A stretch of 64,000 nt of DNA from Plectosphaerella cucumerina (Eukaryota > Ascomycota > Sordariomycetes > Glomerellales > Plectosphaerellaceae). Both the position numbers and the translations under genes were made by a program. The notes beneath the pieces were generated by a model. It saw nothing but the letters and a program-made list of their open reading frames with translations, was not told the DNA's origin and searched no databases. This document shows, piece after piece, positions 46,299 through 57,222 of the stretch (its first letter is position 1; each line of letters opens with the position of its first letter). The stretch is taken from the NCBI GenBank assembly GCA_020746995.1, contig JAGPXD010000003.1:248001-312000 (forward strand). Reading direction: 5' to 3'.

Positions 46299-48967
46299 GT
46301 GGAAGTTGAGGAGTTGGGTATCACGGCGCAAAGACGCGTAGGTGAGGAGGGGGACGGGGCCGCCTGCTTTGCCGTGCCTGTTGCTGTGGGGTCTGTCCAC
46401 GGGTGGTGTCGAGGGGTGTCGAAGTTCAGTCTGCGGGTGATGGACTCGGATGCACTGGTACGCAGTGAAAGACCGGCCCTAGGTGAGGAAGGGGGGGAGT
46501 GGAGGCGCCGTCTGGCAAAGAAGACGTCAATCGGCGGGCGGCATTGGGTTTCTCGTACAGGTAAAAAAGTACGGGTTCGGATCGGTACGACCCAAGATGG
46601 GGAGCGATGGGAGAGCCAGGCACGAGAGGTTTGCAGTGCAGCGCAGGCAGGGCAGGCAGTGCACTTCAGTCCGAGTCGAGTCGGGTTCCCGGGCGGACCG
46701 AAGGCGGGTAGCTTTTTAGGTTAGTCCAGGCAGTTGCAGGCTTGCAGCAGGCACAGACAGGTGGGATGCCCTGCGAAAATACCACGTGTCGACGCCGCCC
46801 CGGGGGCTGTGCGTGCGTCCACAGCGCGAAGAAGAGGGGAGGAAGGGGGGTCCCCAGCACTCTGGAAGGGAGGTGGCGATGAAGAGGTCTCGGACGCTGA
46901 AGGGCACATCAGCACATCTAATCAACCCGACCGCCGGCTCGGCTTTGCCGGGTCACGACATGGGCGAAATCCCCTGCCGGCAGTGGCATCAAGCGGCGGC
47001 GGCATTGGCATCTCTTTGGATGGAGTCAATTCCCGTACATGATCGGGAGGGGCGGCCCCGCTCTAGATGGAAGCCAACTTGGCTGTTGGTGCCCAGGGCA
47101 AGCGCCATGGATCACCATGTCGGGGGACGGGTGTCAGCCGGGACAGGGCAGTGGCCACTGAGGGCACCTGCAGTTTGGGAGTCTGGTCTTCCAGGTTGCT
47201 GTTTCCGAGCACTTGCTCGCTCTCGCACTTGAAAGTCCCGTTATTGCGGACTTGGCGCGGAGCTGCGGCTGGACTTTCCCGTCAAATTGCCGACCAAATT
47301 GAAGTCCTCCAGTCCATCTGCCATAGCGTTATCCGTCACTTCCTTGCTCAACCGATTGGTGTCGGTTTTCGAAATGGTCCCGTGCCATACTTCCCGAACC
47401 ACTTAGGGCCACTTTGAAAATCATCTGCGACACGGCATTCACCGCAAAAGTCGCGGGCCCACCCGCAGTCCCTCAAATGTGCTGTGAATCGCTCCAGCCC
47501 AGGGCAGTGACGACCACGTCTCCGTGCGTTCCTTCCCCCGACTCCCTCCCACTTGCCGCCGTTCCTTCCTGAAGACCGGATGAAAGATCCAGACACGCCC
47601 CCGCAAGTCACCTTCCTTCCCATTAAGGAAATGCCGTGTCTCCCCGTCCAAGTCGTCCCCGAGACTGGGTGCCTCGAGCTATATTCGTCTCAATGCTTCG
47701 TTCAACAACGCCAAGGGTCCCCGTCTCAACAAGCCTCACGCTCGCACCCGGTGCCCACAGAATGACTCTCAGAAACACAGCAACGATAACCTATTTCCCC
47801 GTTTCTCCGGATACTCGTCATCAAAGACAAACTTTACTGAGAATCTGGATCCTCACTTACTCGTACCCTGCTCTGCCTTGCCTTGCCATGCCGTACTGCC
47901 GTCGGCATCTCCCCCACCTGGAGCCACGGGAGCCCCCGTTCGCCCTCCGAAATGACACGCTGACCAACGCCCAGAGACCCAATACGGAAATTTTGTCAGC
48001 GTCGCGGTGATTTCGGACTTAACGCCATATCCAGCCCGATGCCAATCGCCCAGCAGGCTGGCTGAGGCCAGCCAAAAGCAACGTGATCCCAGGGGGAGCA
48101 GCACACGCAGTTTCCATTATCATCGACTTGACGCCGCCCTGCCCTGTCCTCCCCATCACCCCCGCCGCCCCGGAAGAATGGCGTGATGTTGGCGGGAACT
48201 CGGTGGGATGCCGCCAGCGTCAAGGGAGGGTGTCCACCGCCCGGAGATTGACATCGTCGCTCGGGTCGCACATCGTCGACGATGGACCCTCTGCCTCCGA
48301 CCACGACGGCCTCCCCGGCGGTGAGCATGCGCCCAGCCGCGTCGGCGTTCGACCGGAGCACTCCCGGGTGGCTGGCGTCCTCGCCCCGGGACCAAGTGTC
48401 CCATCCCGTCATACGGGAGCCGGCCTCGGTGCTGCCAGGTGTCATACTGGTGTAACCATCTTTCCGTTTGTTGGGTTGACTACACTCCAACAACTTCAGA
48501 ACCTGTACCATGGTAAAGCCAGGGCCGGGAGACTCACATGCATTCCCTCGGTTACTGTGGTGTAAGCGCATCATAGACTCGAACCTGGCTGATCATCACA
48601 TCAGGATGAGATGCTCACTGTGAACTCCTGTAATCTCCCCCGGGATCGCACAAGGCTTGGCAGGTCCAATATCGATGCCATCACCATCTTCCCGTGTCCA
48701 GACCGGCAACTTCTTCCCTTCCGTGTTATGGCTACCTACCTCAGTGCCTCCATCACGGCAAGCAGGATGCACCCACGGCCACGGCCACGGCCACGAGACG
48801 GCTGCGACGGGTTCCTGCTGCCGTCAATGTCAGTGTTCAAGCCTGTGAACAAGTGGCTTATTTACAGAAATAAGTCAATATAAGTTCCAAAGAATTCATC
48901 AACATGTATTGATCTCTCATCTTCCTGATTATCGCTTCTTGTCCAGCTCACTCTGAGTGCTTTCAAA
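46299..48967. other. 2.7-kb spacer without a supportable gene
   Basis: It contains short frames only (up to 192 codons at 47996-48574, minus) with no domain-like pattern. A (CCACGG)n patch lies at 48772-48797. The right end is the promoter of the SnoaL-like gene. Confidence 0.55.
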
Positions 48968-49728
48968 ATGTCTTCACCGCAGGAGCCCCATTCCCGCCAG
49001 TTCTCCCACGTCAATGGCACTGTCCAGGATATCATCGACCGTGTCGCCATGGCCGAGCTCTGCAAAGGCTGGCCCGTCTACCGAGATGCCTCGGAATGGA
49101 TGAACTTCCGTTCCCTATTCACAGATGATGCCCAAGTCTGGACCAGTAAGTTTCCAGTGCCGATTCTTCTGCCCCCTGACTTACCCCTATCGAAGCCTGG
49201 AGCGGCGTCCAGACCATCGATGGCTTCATTGAAGTGTCAAAGGCCGGCAAGGCCACCGGCGCCTTCATTCAGCACCGAGAGTGCGGCACACTCGTGGAGC
49301 TCAACTCGGACGCCGGCCGTGCCGTTGGCAAGATGAAGGCGACCATCACCCAGAGGTTCGTCGAGCCGGGCACCGGCATCGAGTATGACGTCGACTGCGA
49401 CTGCCGCTTCCTCTTCTTCTGCGAGAGACAGGGCGTGGCTAGCGTCCCTGGAGATGACGGGACGTTGTCTTGGAAGGCGAGATATGTCAAGCTCGTGTAT
49501 GAGAAGGACAAGGTCGTGCCTGCCGACGGCCTTCGCGCGCCGACCTTCTCTCCGGAGGATCTCAGCAAGTTCCCCGAGGGGTACAGATACCTGGGAGCTG
49601 CCCAGCAGCTTCTTGGGTACCAGATTGATCTCAAGCTGGCCACTGCCAAGGACGAGACCACCTGGAAGCAGATGTACGTCAGCATGGAGAAATGGCTCTC
49701 AGGGAAGGACGCCGACTTGTTCTGGTAG
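48968..49728 (+). CDS. SnoaL/NTF2-like domain protein
   Basis: Two exons, 48968-49145 and 49196-49728, give 236 aa; the 50-nt intron has GTAAGT and a GACTTAC...GAAG end. The N-terminal helix [20 protein letters not shown] is followed by [16 protein letters not shown] and, after splicing, [18 protein letters not shown], the classic opening of the SnoaL_4-type cone fold. Later strands read [35 protein letters not shown] and [17 protein letters not shown]. Such proteins include cyclases, dehydratases and isomerases of small molecules; the substrate cannot be told from sequence. There is no signal peptide, so it is probably cytosolic. It converges on the aspartic protease gene 168 bp away. Confidence 0.88.
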
Positions 49729-49896
49729 ACCATGTTAGTACGTTGCAAGCCGAGGAGAGTTGGCTGGGGCTATGTTTGGCAAATCAAATGCTCATTGGGT
49801 CGAGGCACGATGTTTGAAGTGTTCCGTGTTCTCGGTGTGAAGTGAATTAAGTATAAGTGCATGTGTCGTTCCAATGTCTGAAAGACTCAGCAGAAT

Positions 49897-51503
49897 CTAA
49901 TTGTTTAGCAGCATGGTCAGAGCTGCTGCCATGAAGAGCAAAGCCCATACCCCTGAAACACCAGCAAGGGACGCCGACGACGGCAACGCCCCGTTGACCC
50001 CATCGGCCGTCCCATCAGTCTGTCCCGCCGTGCCGTTGCTGGGGGTGGGCGTCGTGACCGCTAGAGGGTCTGGGCACAGGCCGACGACGGGCCCGATGGA
50101 CTGTGAGTTCCTGATCTCCATGACGCGGCTGCCGCAGTTGACGTATTGCGCCATGTAGATCATCTCAGCATCGAGGTCGAACACGGCATAGGCCGACCTG
50201 AGAAATGTGTCGCCCAGGAGCACAAAGTCGGGGCTTGGCACGATGCCGAGCATGCAGCTCTTCGTGCCGTCCCTTCGGGTAGTCTCCCTGATCATCTCGT
50301 TGTAAGGGACCTTGATCGTGGTGCCGGCGAATTGGAAGTCGACGGTGCCCTGGGTTGCGACTAGAGAGCAGTCTACTGGGTAGAATTCCCTGCTGTCCAG
50401 GCCTGGGGAGCCGAAGGAGGTGGCGATGGCGTCGGACAGCTGTCGCGGGAGGAGGGTGAGGGTTGCGCCGCTATCGAGAAAGACGGGGAGGGTGCTGCCC
50501 GGGAACTGGATGGAGCGGCCGCTCGGCGGTGTGATGGCGATGGACTGGAGAGATACCCAGTATCGAGCGACCTTGTCAGGGGCAGCTTCTGCCGGGATGA
50601 CAGGCATGGCGGCAAGGGGTCCGGAGAACTTGGCGGTATCAATACCGCCCAGAACGAGAGTCCCCATCTCCTCGGCCTTGGACCCCAGGGCAAGCGAGAA
50701 GGCCTTGGTACGGATGGCGCCTTGCGTGGCGAGCTGGTCCATGACGTTTGGGTAGGGCGTCGAGAAATTCAAGCCGTGGCCTAGGCCTAGGATGCCGGCG
50801 AATTGGTCTGTCGTCTGTGTCGCCACGCCGAACTGGACCTGGGCCAGGTTGGGGCCGCCGGCGAAGGACATGTCGTCGACGACGTAGGAGATGTTGGCCG
50901 TGCCGATGCCGTACTGGAGCGAGTTGCCCCTTTGGAGGGTCTTGGAGGTCGTGGAGGTTGAGGGGTTGTAGGACCCCGTTGCCTCACAGAAGGTCTGGTC
51001 TGATGGCCGAACCGCCGTGCAGTCTGGGTTCACCCATAACTCGAAGGACCCCGTGTCAAGCTGGACATAGACCGGTTGCGGCGGTGTGCCGATGTTCACT
51101 GATCAAAGGTCAATCTGCCAGTTTCTCTTGCTGGTAGCCATTGGGGCTTACTCTGAGCGTAGTATGCCACATCTGAACGCTTGGCAAGGTCTAGGTCGAG
51201 CTGACGGCTGATGAGACCGCGTTTGTTTGAGTGAATGACGGGAAGGGTAACGACGGCGCCAAGGTCCTCCTCGTCGACTGGCAGTTGGCGTCCTGAGACA
51301 ATATCTCCGCTACTGCGCTTGCCTGTGGCGACTGGAAGGGTGACGAGGTCCTCATCGGTGACCTCGTCGATCGGCAGAGACAGGGCTTTTGGCCCGGAGG
51401 CCCCGCGACGGTGGAGTCGGCTGTCGAATGAGGTCGACGGCAGTGCTGAAATGACGCTTGATAACAATAAGGAAAGAAGAAATGTGAGAAGAATGGGTGC
51501 CAT
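49897..51503 (-). CDS. GPI-anchored pepsin-like aspartic protease (yapsin-like)
   Basis: Two exons, 51503-51152 and 51098-49897, give 517 aa. A signal peptide (MAPILLTFLLSLLLSSVISA) is followed by a propeptide of about 90 residues with dibasic sites (GKR, NKR, AKR). The mature enzyme begins around YYAQMNIGTPPQPVYVQ. The two catalytic Asp lie in LDTGSFELWV (D132) and FLDSGATL (D326), and SFSLALG-type and LLGDTFLRSAYAVFDLD blocks complete the pepsin fold. The C-terminus is Thr/Ser/Gly-rich and ends in a hydrophobic stretch (GVWALLFMAAALTMLL), the layout of a GPI-anchor signal. Yapsins and related enzymes process cell-wall and surface proteins. The Gpi13 enzyme encoded at 6.3-9.5 kb would act in building its anchor. 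Confidence 0.93.
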
Positions 51504-52245
51504 TGCTGGCAAATAAGTCGTCAGGCCTGCTGCGATGGCTTCCGCATGACCACCCGGGATGAGCAGCGGCGTAGAAATGAAGTTGAGGAATGAATGAGTG
51601 TGCGAGTGAACCACCCTGTTCAGACAGACAGACAGACAGCCCAAGGACGTCGAGGAGACGACAGGAGCTCTCGTCTGGGGTAAGGTAGGATCGGAGAGTC
51701 AGCGTCCTGAATTGACCCTCGCAATTGGTCGACCGGTGTGCAAAGGGCGTCGCTTTCGAGGCCGTGCCCGCTGGGAGAGTTAATGGGATCCCCGCAAGTC
51801 AAGACGTCCAGCGCTTGAGACTCGGGACGGACGAGAGGACGAGAGAGAGGACGAACGCCCGCCGAGAGGTGTCAGACCTACCCTTTCTGAAGAAAAGACG
51901 ACCTCTGGGCCCTTCTGGGGCCGCACCGCACCGTCTGCTTCTTGTCCAGGGCGCCGCAGGGCGAGGTTGGGTTGGTTTCGGGCCACGACCTTCCCGAAAC
52001 ATCGGGTGAAATCTGACACGCCAAGGGAAGACTCTGGGGTTTGAGCCAGGGGTTGCACAGACAGGGGCAAAAGGGGTGGTCAGGTTCACCGAGCTGACCG
52101 AGCAGACCAGACTTATCGACTTCAAGTTCACCGAGGAAAATTGGTAGTGTCAGTTCAACCTTCTCATTCGTCTCTTCTCATCCTCTCCCTCTCATCCACA
52201 ACCACCTCACCAGCATCTCTATCGAAAGACTCGGTGATTGATGCC
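51504..52245. other. Spacer between mannanase 3' end and protease promoter
   Basis: It contains the protease promoter with a (CAGA)n microsatellite at about 51618-51640, and the mannanase 3' UTR. No gene is seen. Confidence 0.6.
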
Positions 52246-53583
52246 CTACCCCTGGAGACTGTTCACAGCCGCAGCGTGCTCATAGACGAGCGTCTGCGCC
52301 TCAGCATCCTCCAGGAAGATGGTGAATCCATCGTCATGGTTCCGCCCGTACGAGTACTTGTTCGTCCCAAACTGCCAGTACATCCCGCCCGCAATCTCCT
52401 CCTCCAGGTGGATAGCCTGCCATTCGCCGATGACTTCCAGACGAGTCTCGGGCGCCGTCTTACCCAGCTGGCTCTGACGCGCCTCGTTCGTCATCCACCC
52501 GTACTCCTCGTGGACGACGGGCTTTCCGGCGGCCTTTCCTGCCGCCGCATGATCGCGGATCCACTGGCTCGTCCAGGCGACCGTCTTACTCCACCAGTCC
52601 GGATAGCTGTGAAAGACGCCGAAATCGACGTTGGGCAGGGCGAGTTCGGCGTCAAAGTCCGTGCCGTCTCCGCCATTATAGAAATGGTCGTCCGAAACGC
52701 GGTTGAACCCGCCCTCGCCACCCAGCGTGACCAGATGGTTCGGGTCGATGGACTTGATGAACGTGGACATCTCGGCGGTCCACTCGAGGAGCAGCTCCGG
52801 CGTGCAGTTGCCGCTCTCCGGCAGGTTGCGCGTTCCGTCTGCGCCGCACCGGGCTTCATTTGCCAGCTCCCAGGCGAAGATGGCCGGAGAGTCGGCGTAC
52901 CTGGTGACGACCTTCTCGACGTAGTTCTTGTAGGCCTGTTTCAAGACGGGTTCCCGGTAGAACTGGGTCGATTAGTAAAGCCGTGCCGGTCGCCGAAACC
53001 TTGAGACCCGGAAAGCGCATTCACGCAGCCGGGGTCTCAGAAGGGGTCTTCACTCACGTCATCGTGGAACTTGAACCCGTGGTTCACGGTGTAGACGTCC
53101 ATGCCTCCGTAGTCGGCCCAGTTGTTCGTCAGAGCTATGAATAGCTTGATGCCCGTCTTCTCGGCGGCATCGACAACCTTGTCCAGAGGGGCCAGGTTGA
53201 TCTCCACCGCTCCGCCAGGGGAGAAGCGCTGGAAGACGGTCTGCTCGTTACCCTGGCCGTATAGGGGCAGACCGTTGGGGTTGTAAGTGGCGTTCTGGTC
53301 GTTGAAGCCCCATGTTCTAAACACAGTGAGACCAGCATCGAGGCCAGCTTTCATACCGAGCTCGACATCGGCTTGGTTCTGGACAAAGGTCAGTGTTTCT
53401 CCCAGGACAATGAGCCTGTCTCGTGTGACTTGCGTTGCCAAAGGGCCAGTAGTAGGCGTTGCTCCCGGCGAAACGGAAGTCTTTGCCGTCGACTGAGAAA
53501 CGTCCACCGTTGGTGGTCACGAAGCTCTGGGCGGCAGCGCCACCCATGAGGGCCACGGGCAGAAGCAGAAGCGATTCCAACAT
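52246..53583 (-). CDS. Secreted endo-beta-1,4-mannanase, GH5
   Basis: Three exons, 53583-53434, 53378-53058 and 52962-52246, give 395 aa. A signal peptide ([18 protein letters not shown]) precedes [22 protein letters not shown] without a carbohydrate-binding module. The GH5_7-type pattern is clear: [43 protein letters not shown], the acid/base Glu193 in [17 protein letters not shown], and the nucleophile Glu309/310 in [11 protein letters not shown]. It would cleave mannan and galactomannan in plant walls. The first intron (53379-53433, 55 nt) has a GCAAGT donor; no GT donor keeps the frame. The second intron is 95 nt with a normal GTGAGT donor and CTAAT branch. Confidence 0.93.
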
Positions 53584-55603
53584 TGTTGCGGCTGTAAAGA
53601 GAGATGGAGCACGTCACGATGCTGCCTGAGCTTCATCCCATATTTTACCGCCAGGCAAGCTTGGTATTTATTACCTCCATCGACGACCTCTGCCTTTCGC
53701 CCGAGTCCTTCATTTCATCATGACAGGTGCTCGTTCAAGGATCACGCCGGCATTTGCTTCCCCAATCTCCAGTTCTGGACCGCAACTCCCGGGGATCGAC
53801 AAGCCGCCCTTGCACCGGGACGCGGCCGTGGGCCGAGTCGGTGATGGTCCGGGGTCACATGCCGTATTGGAGGGCGGATGCGGAGCAGCCGCCAGCGACG
53901 ACGCCGGCAGAGCCCTCGTCGAGAAGGTTGGAAGGGCGCTTCTTGGCGTGATGATCCCTCGGCATGGAGGGCTGTGGATCTGTTACTCCATCCCGCTAAT
54001 TTCAACCCCTCAATACCACGCAGCTAGCTGGCGCCGTTGTTCCATCATGCTCCGCACTCTTTGTGCGAAACAGGAGCAAATGGGAGCAGGCAAGGTGTCT
54101 ATTGATTCCACCATACAGGGGAGAGTCTGGCAAAGAATGTTGCTTGAGCGAGGATGTCGTCAACGAAATGGCCTGGGGTGGAGCCAGATGCTGTGAACAA
54201 GGTTGCCAAGTGCATCAGCCTCCAACTTGTTCGTACACACATGATTTTGGACCCAATACAGGGGTGAGCATGGAACTCATTGCTACTGTGTACCTATACA
54301 CTAGTCATTCAAGGAGATGGTTGATTGAAATCCAGGGATTAGCGAGAGTCGCATAGTAAGTCGCGAGTATCGCATAGCATCTTCAGTCCACCGCACCAGC
54401 ATCAGGGGATTTATTTAGTATACCTGTCTACCTAAGGACTTACTTACGTCGCGGGTCGATTAACTTGCTGCTTCTGTTAACCCGCTGTATCTATTAACCC
54501 GCTGCATCTGTTAACCCGCTACGTCGGTTGATCTGCTACGTCGGTTAACCTGCTCGTCGGTTGACCTCCTCGTCGGTTGACCTGCTGTCTCTGAGGAGAT
54601 TCTACTGGCTGTACAGATACGCGCGGCTGTATACTAAGCTACTACTGTTTTGAGTACCAGGACAGTACTATACGACACTCACGACTTACTATGCGATTTT
54701 CGTCAATCCCATTGTAATCCACCTCGGTGACCCTTACAAAGCATGGTCACTATGCTGGTTCGGCTGTCAGATGAAGTTGAACTCTTTACTCGGCAATATG
54801 TAAAAAGGAACTTGAAAGTTTGAAACAATTAGCTAGAGATCCGTTTACCTCTGAAAAGCCACTCGATGACACGAAAATACCTTCCGTCCTCGGAAAATGG
54901 GATGTTGGTTACCTACTTTTGGTATCTTGATTCTTGACCCACCTCAGACGGTGACGAAGCTGCTATGAACCACACGTGTGCATTCAATTTATTGTCAAGG
55001 CTAGAAAACTGCCCTCGATCTCTTGATGGTGCCAACTCGAGGAAGCACAGATTTCTGTGTAGTCCACAGACGATTTTACGGCAGAGCTGGCCATAGTACC
55101 GCCTCCCCTGCCAGGTACATCTGCCTCCCTCGCACTTGAACAGGATGCTCCAGATGCTTGGGTGCTAATCCCTCCGCCCGATGGCACGTGTAGGTAACTT
55201 CATGGATCAAAGTAAACCTCGTCAAGATTGAAGCAACCGGTGGTTTACCCCGTGATATTCAATGTTATGCCGTTTCATCGGGGCTAGCAATATTCTCGAT
55301 GCAGAAAAAGGCAGACAATCATCAAATTCGTAGATCTCCAGCCAGTGACTCGAGGAACCATCATTACGTCAATACAGAAGTGCCGTGAGACAACAAATCA
55401 AGATAGAACCAGACGCATTCCCTCACTTGAAACTCCAAGACAGAACCCCAGGAGAAGTTGAGACACAACAAAGACTGTGCCGGGCAACCACCCATGAGAG
55501 CATTTTGACCTATACGTACAAATACTGAAATGAAAATAGAGATAAGCAGCAGAAACAGCCGGGTCATTGTGTCAAGAGTGAGGGGTGGTGCATGTTGCTA
55601 CTG
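53584..55603. other. 2-kb AT-richer spacer
   Basis: It lies upstream of the mannanase and past the 3' end of the small membrane protein gene. From about 54250 the base composition is clearly richer in A and T than the rest of the window and open frames are short. A minisatellite lies at 54456-54591. No gene or RNA is supported. Confidence 0.6.
54456..54591. repeat. Minisatellite, about 16-17 bp unit, eight degenerate copies
   Basis: The unit is close to gttaacccgctacgtcg, with variants gttgatctgctacgtcg, gttaacctgctcgtcg and gttgacctcctcgtcg. Left copies are 17 bp and right copies 16 bp. It is non-coding: all frames are broken nearby. Confidence 0.8.
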
Positions 55604-56056
55604 TCAAGCCCCTTCGGGAGGGGGTGGCGGCGGAGCGGCTTGTGGAGGAGGAGCTTCGGCAGCTCCCTTGGAGCTTCTGGAGCTTCTGGAGCTCTTTGAG
55701 CTTTTCGAGCTGGTGGACCGATGTCGTCGGTGTCGTCTTCGGATTCTCCGCAACGAGTCGCGGTACGTGTAGAGAAACACACAAACGCCCAGGACAAAGA
55801 GACCCAGGACAACGCCTAGGACGACTCCGACAATGGTGTTTGTGCTGCCAACGCTTGAAGCTGGGGTTTGTCTCGACTTGAGATAACTTTCTGAATTATG
55901 GAGGACTGCGGTGGTCGAAGAGATGGAGCGCCACAGCCATGCAAGGCCCGAGGGGACTGCTGGTGTGCATGATGTGGTCTCGTCGATACATCCTTGGTGA
56001 GAAGAAATCTGGGGCCCTGCAGGCCAGATGCCCCGGGTACTGATGGGGATATGCAT
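55604..56056 (-). CDS. Small single-pass membrane protein with basic/Ser-rich tail
   Basis: One open frame of 150 aa from ATG 56056. A strong membrane segment (IVGVVLGVVLGLFVLGVCVFLYTY, about residues 75-98) is followed by a very basic stretch (RRIRRRHRRHR), a Ser/Lys run (STSSKSSKSSRSSRSSK) and a Pro/Ala-rich end (APPPQAAPPPPPPEGA). The GVVLGVVLG helix plus positive-inside basic stretch is common in fungal Mid2/WSC-like sensors and small uncharacterised Sordariomycete membrane proteins. The N-terminus shows no signal peptide, so either it inserts by the helix alone or an upstream exon was missed. Function unknown. Confidence 0.5.
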   Translation of the reverse strand: MHIPISTRGIWPAGPQISSHQGCIDETTSCTPAVPSGLAWLWRSISSTTAVLHNSESYLKSRQTPASSVGSTNTIVGVVLGVVLGLFVLGVCVFLYTYRDSLRRIRRRHRRHRSTSSKSSKSSRSSRSSKGAAEAPPPQAAPPPPPPEGA

Positions 56057-57222
56057 TCAGGGTGCAGTGATCGAAGTCACTGGCTTTCGTGTGTTGATGG
56101 TGTTGGGCAGCAATCGGGTTCGGCGTGATAGGGGGCGAGAGGAGGGGGCATAGCATATGACTAGCGGGGAGAATAAATCAGAGTGTTGCAAACCTCCAAG
56201 TAAGTACAAGAACAATTGTTGCGCCCGAGGGCGCAAGGAAGAACAGTCGATGATATGGAGAGAGGAGAAGGGTCATTCAGGGGCAGACGTGGAACGATGC
56301 GTGATATTTAGTCCTTCCTCCCTCACCCCAGGCTGGACGCTGGCGCTGGCGAGGAAGACGAAATGGTGGCCTGCTTTGGGCAGCAGCGTCGAGCACGAAC
56401 GAAAGAGCGCATGCATGCGGTGCCTCATCTCATGGTTCGAGTCCCAGGGGAGAGGGGGGTGGCAGTCCGGCTCCCAGTGGCCAGCCGTATCAACTTGCAT
56501 GGCCACTGCATCGATGCTGCGGAGCACAGCGCGAGAGAAGATTGAGGCATTCGTGGAAAGGAGACACGAATTGGGCCCGAGGTGCATGTATGTATGCCCG
56601 GGGCAGCCGAGTGCCGTCACATTATCCAGCCGAGACATGCGGCACCCAAGGGACTGGACGAACTTTGGGGGATTGGGGAGGACCTATGCAGTGCTTGTGC
56701 AACCATCCTCCCCCGCGCCGAACGCTGGTGTATCGATCGCCCTGGATTGTGAGTGGCCCCTGAGACGCGGGCGGCCGAGTGGCGAGGCGGGGGAGAGGAG
56801 GGTAGAGGGGGGTGGTTGCTCACCCATCGCTCGCTCTCGATTTTCCAATCAACCAGGATGAGGCTCCTTGGCTGCGGCCTGCCAATGAACAGTGCATCTG
56901 GTACAGCTTAGGTTGGATTGTTCTTTGTTTGATGGAGGTGGTGGGGGAGACCGGGATTGATTTGACCTCTTCTTCGTTGTTCAGGTGTCGTCTTTGGAGC
57001 GTCGAAAACACCAGGACCGAACAACACTCACCAAACGACTACCACAGAACGAAGACACTGAGAGTCTTTCAATGAGGGTAGATATGGACTCAACGATGCC
57101 CTCACAAAGTGTATATAACGAGGGAACTCGCTCACCATGGCATCAATCTCTCCTCATCAACTCAAAGCAACAACAACACCAGCAACACACTTCACCAACA
57201 CAACTCTACCACCATCGCCGAG
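56057..57222. other. 1.2-kb spacer, divergent promoters
   Basis: It lies between the small membrane protein (-) and the RING-like gene (+). A 234-codon plus frame at 56157-56861 has no protein-like features. Confidence 0.55.

Noticed and set aside
48560..48600. Reverse-strand ggttcgagtc, possible tRNA
   Set aside because: Flanking bases do not form a T stem and no cloverleaf can be built.
54456..54591. Regularly spaced repeats that might suggest a CRISPR-like array
   Set aside because: The units are contiguous 16-17 bp copies without unique spacers, in a eukaryotic genome; it is a minisatellite.
56420..56460. B-box-like ggttcgagtccc, possible tRNA
   Set aside because: The T stem does not pair (CATGG against CCCAG) and no A box, acceptor stem or anticodon arm can be formed upstream.
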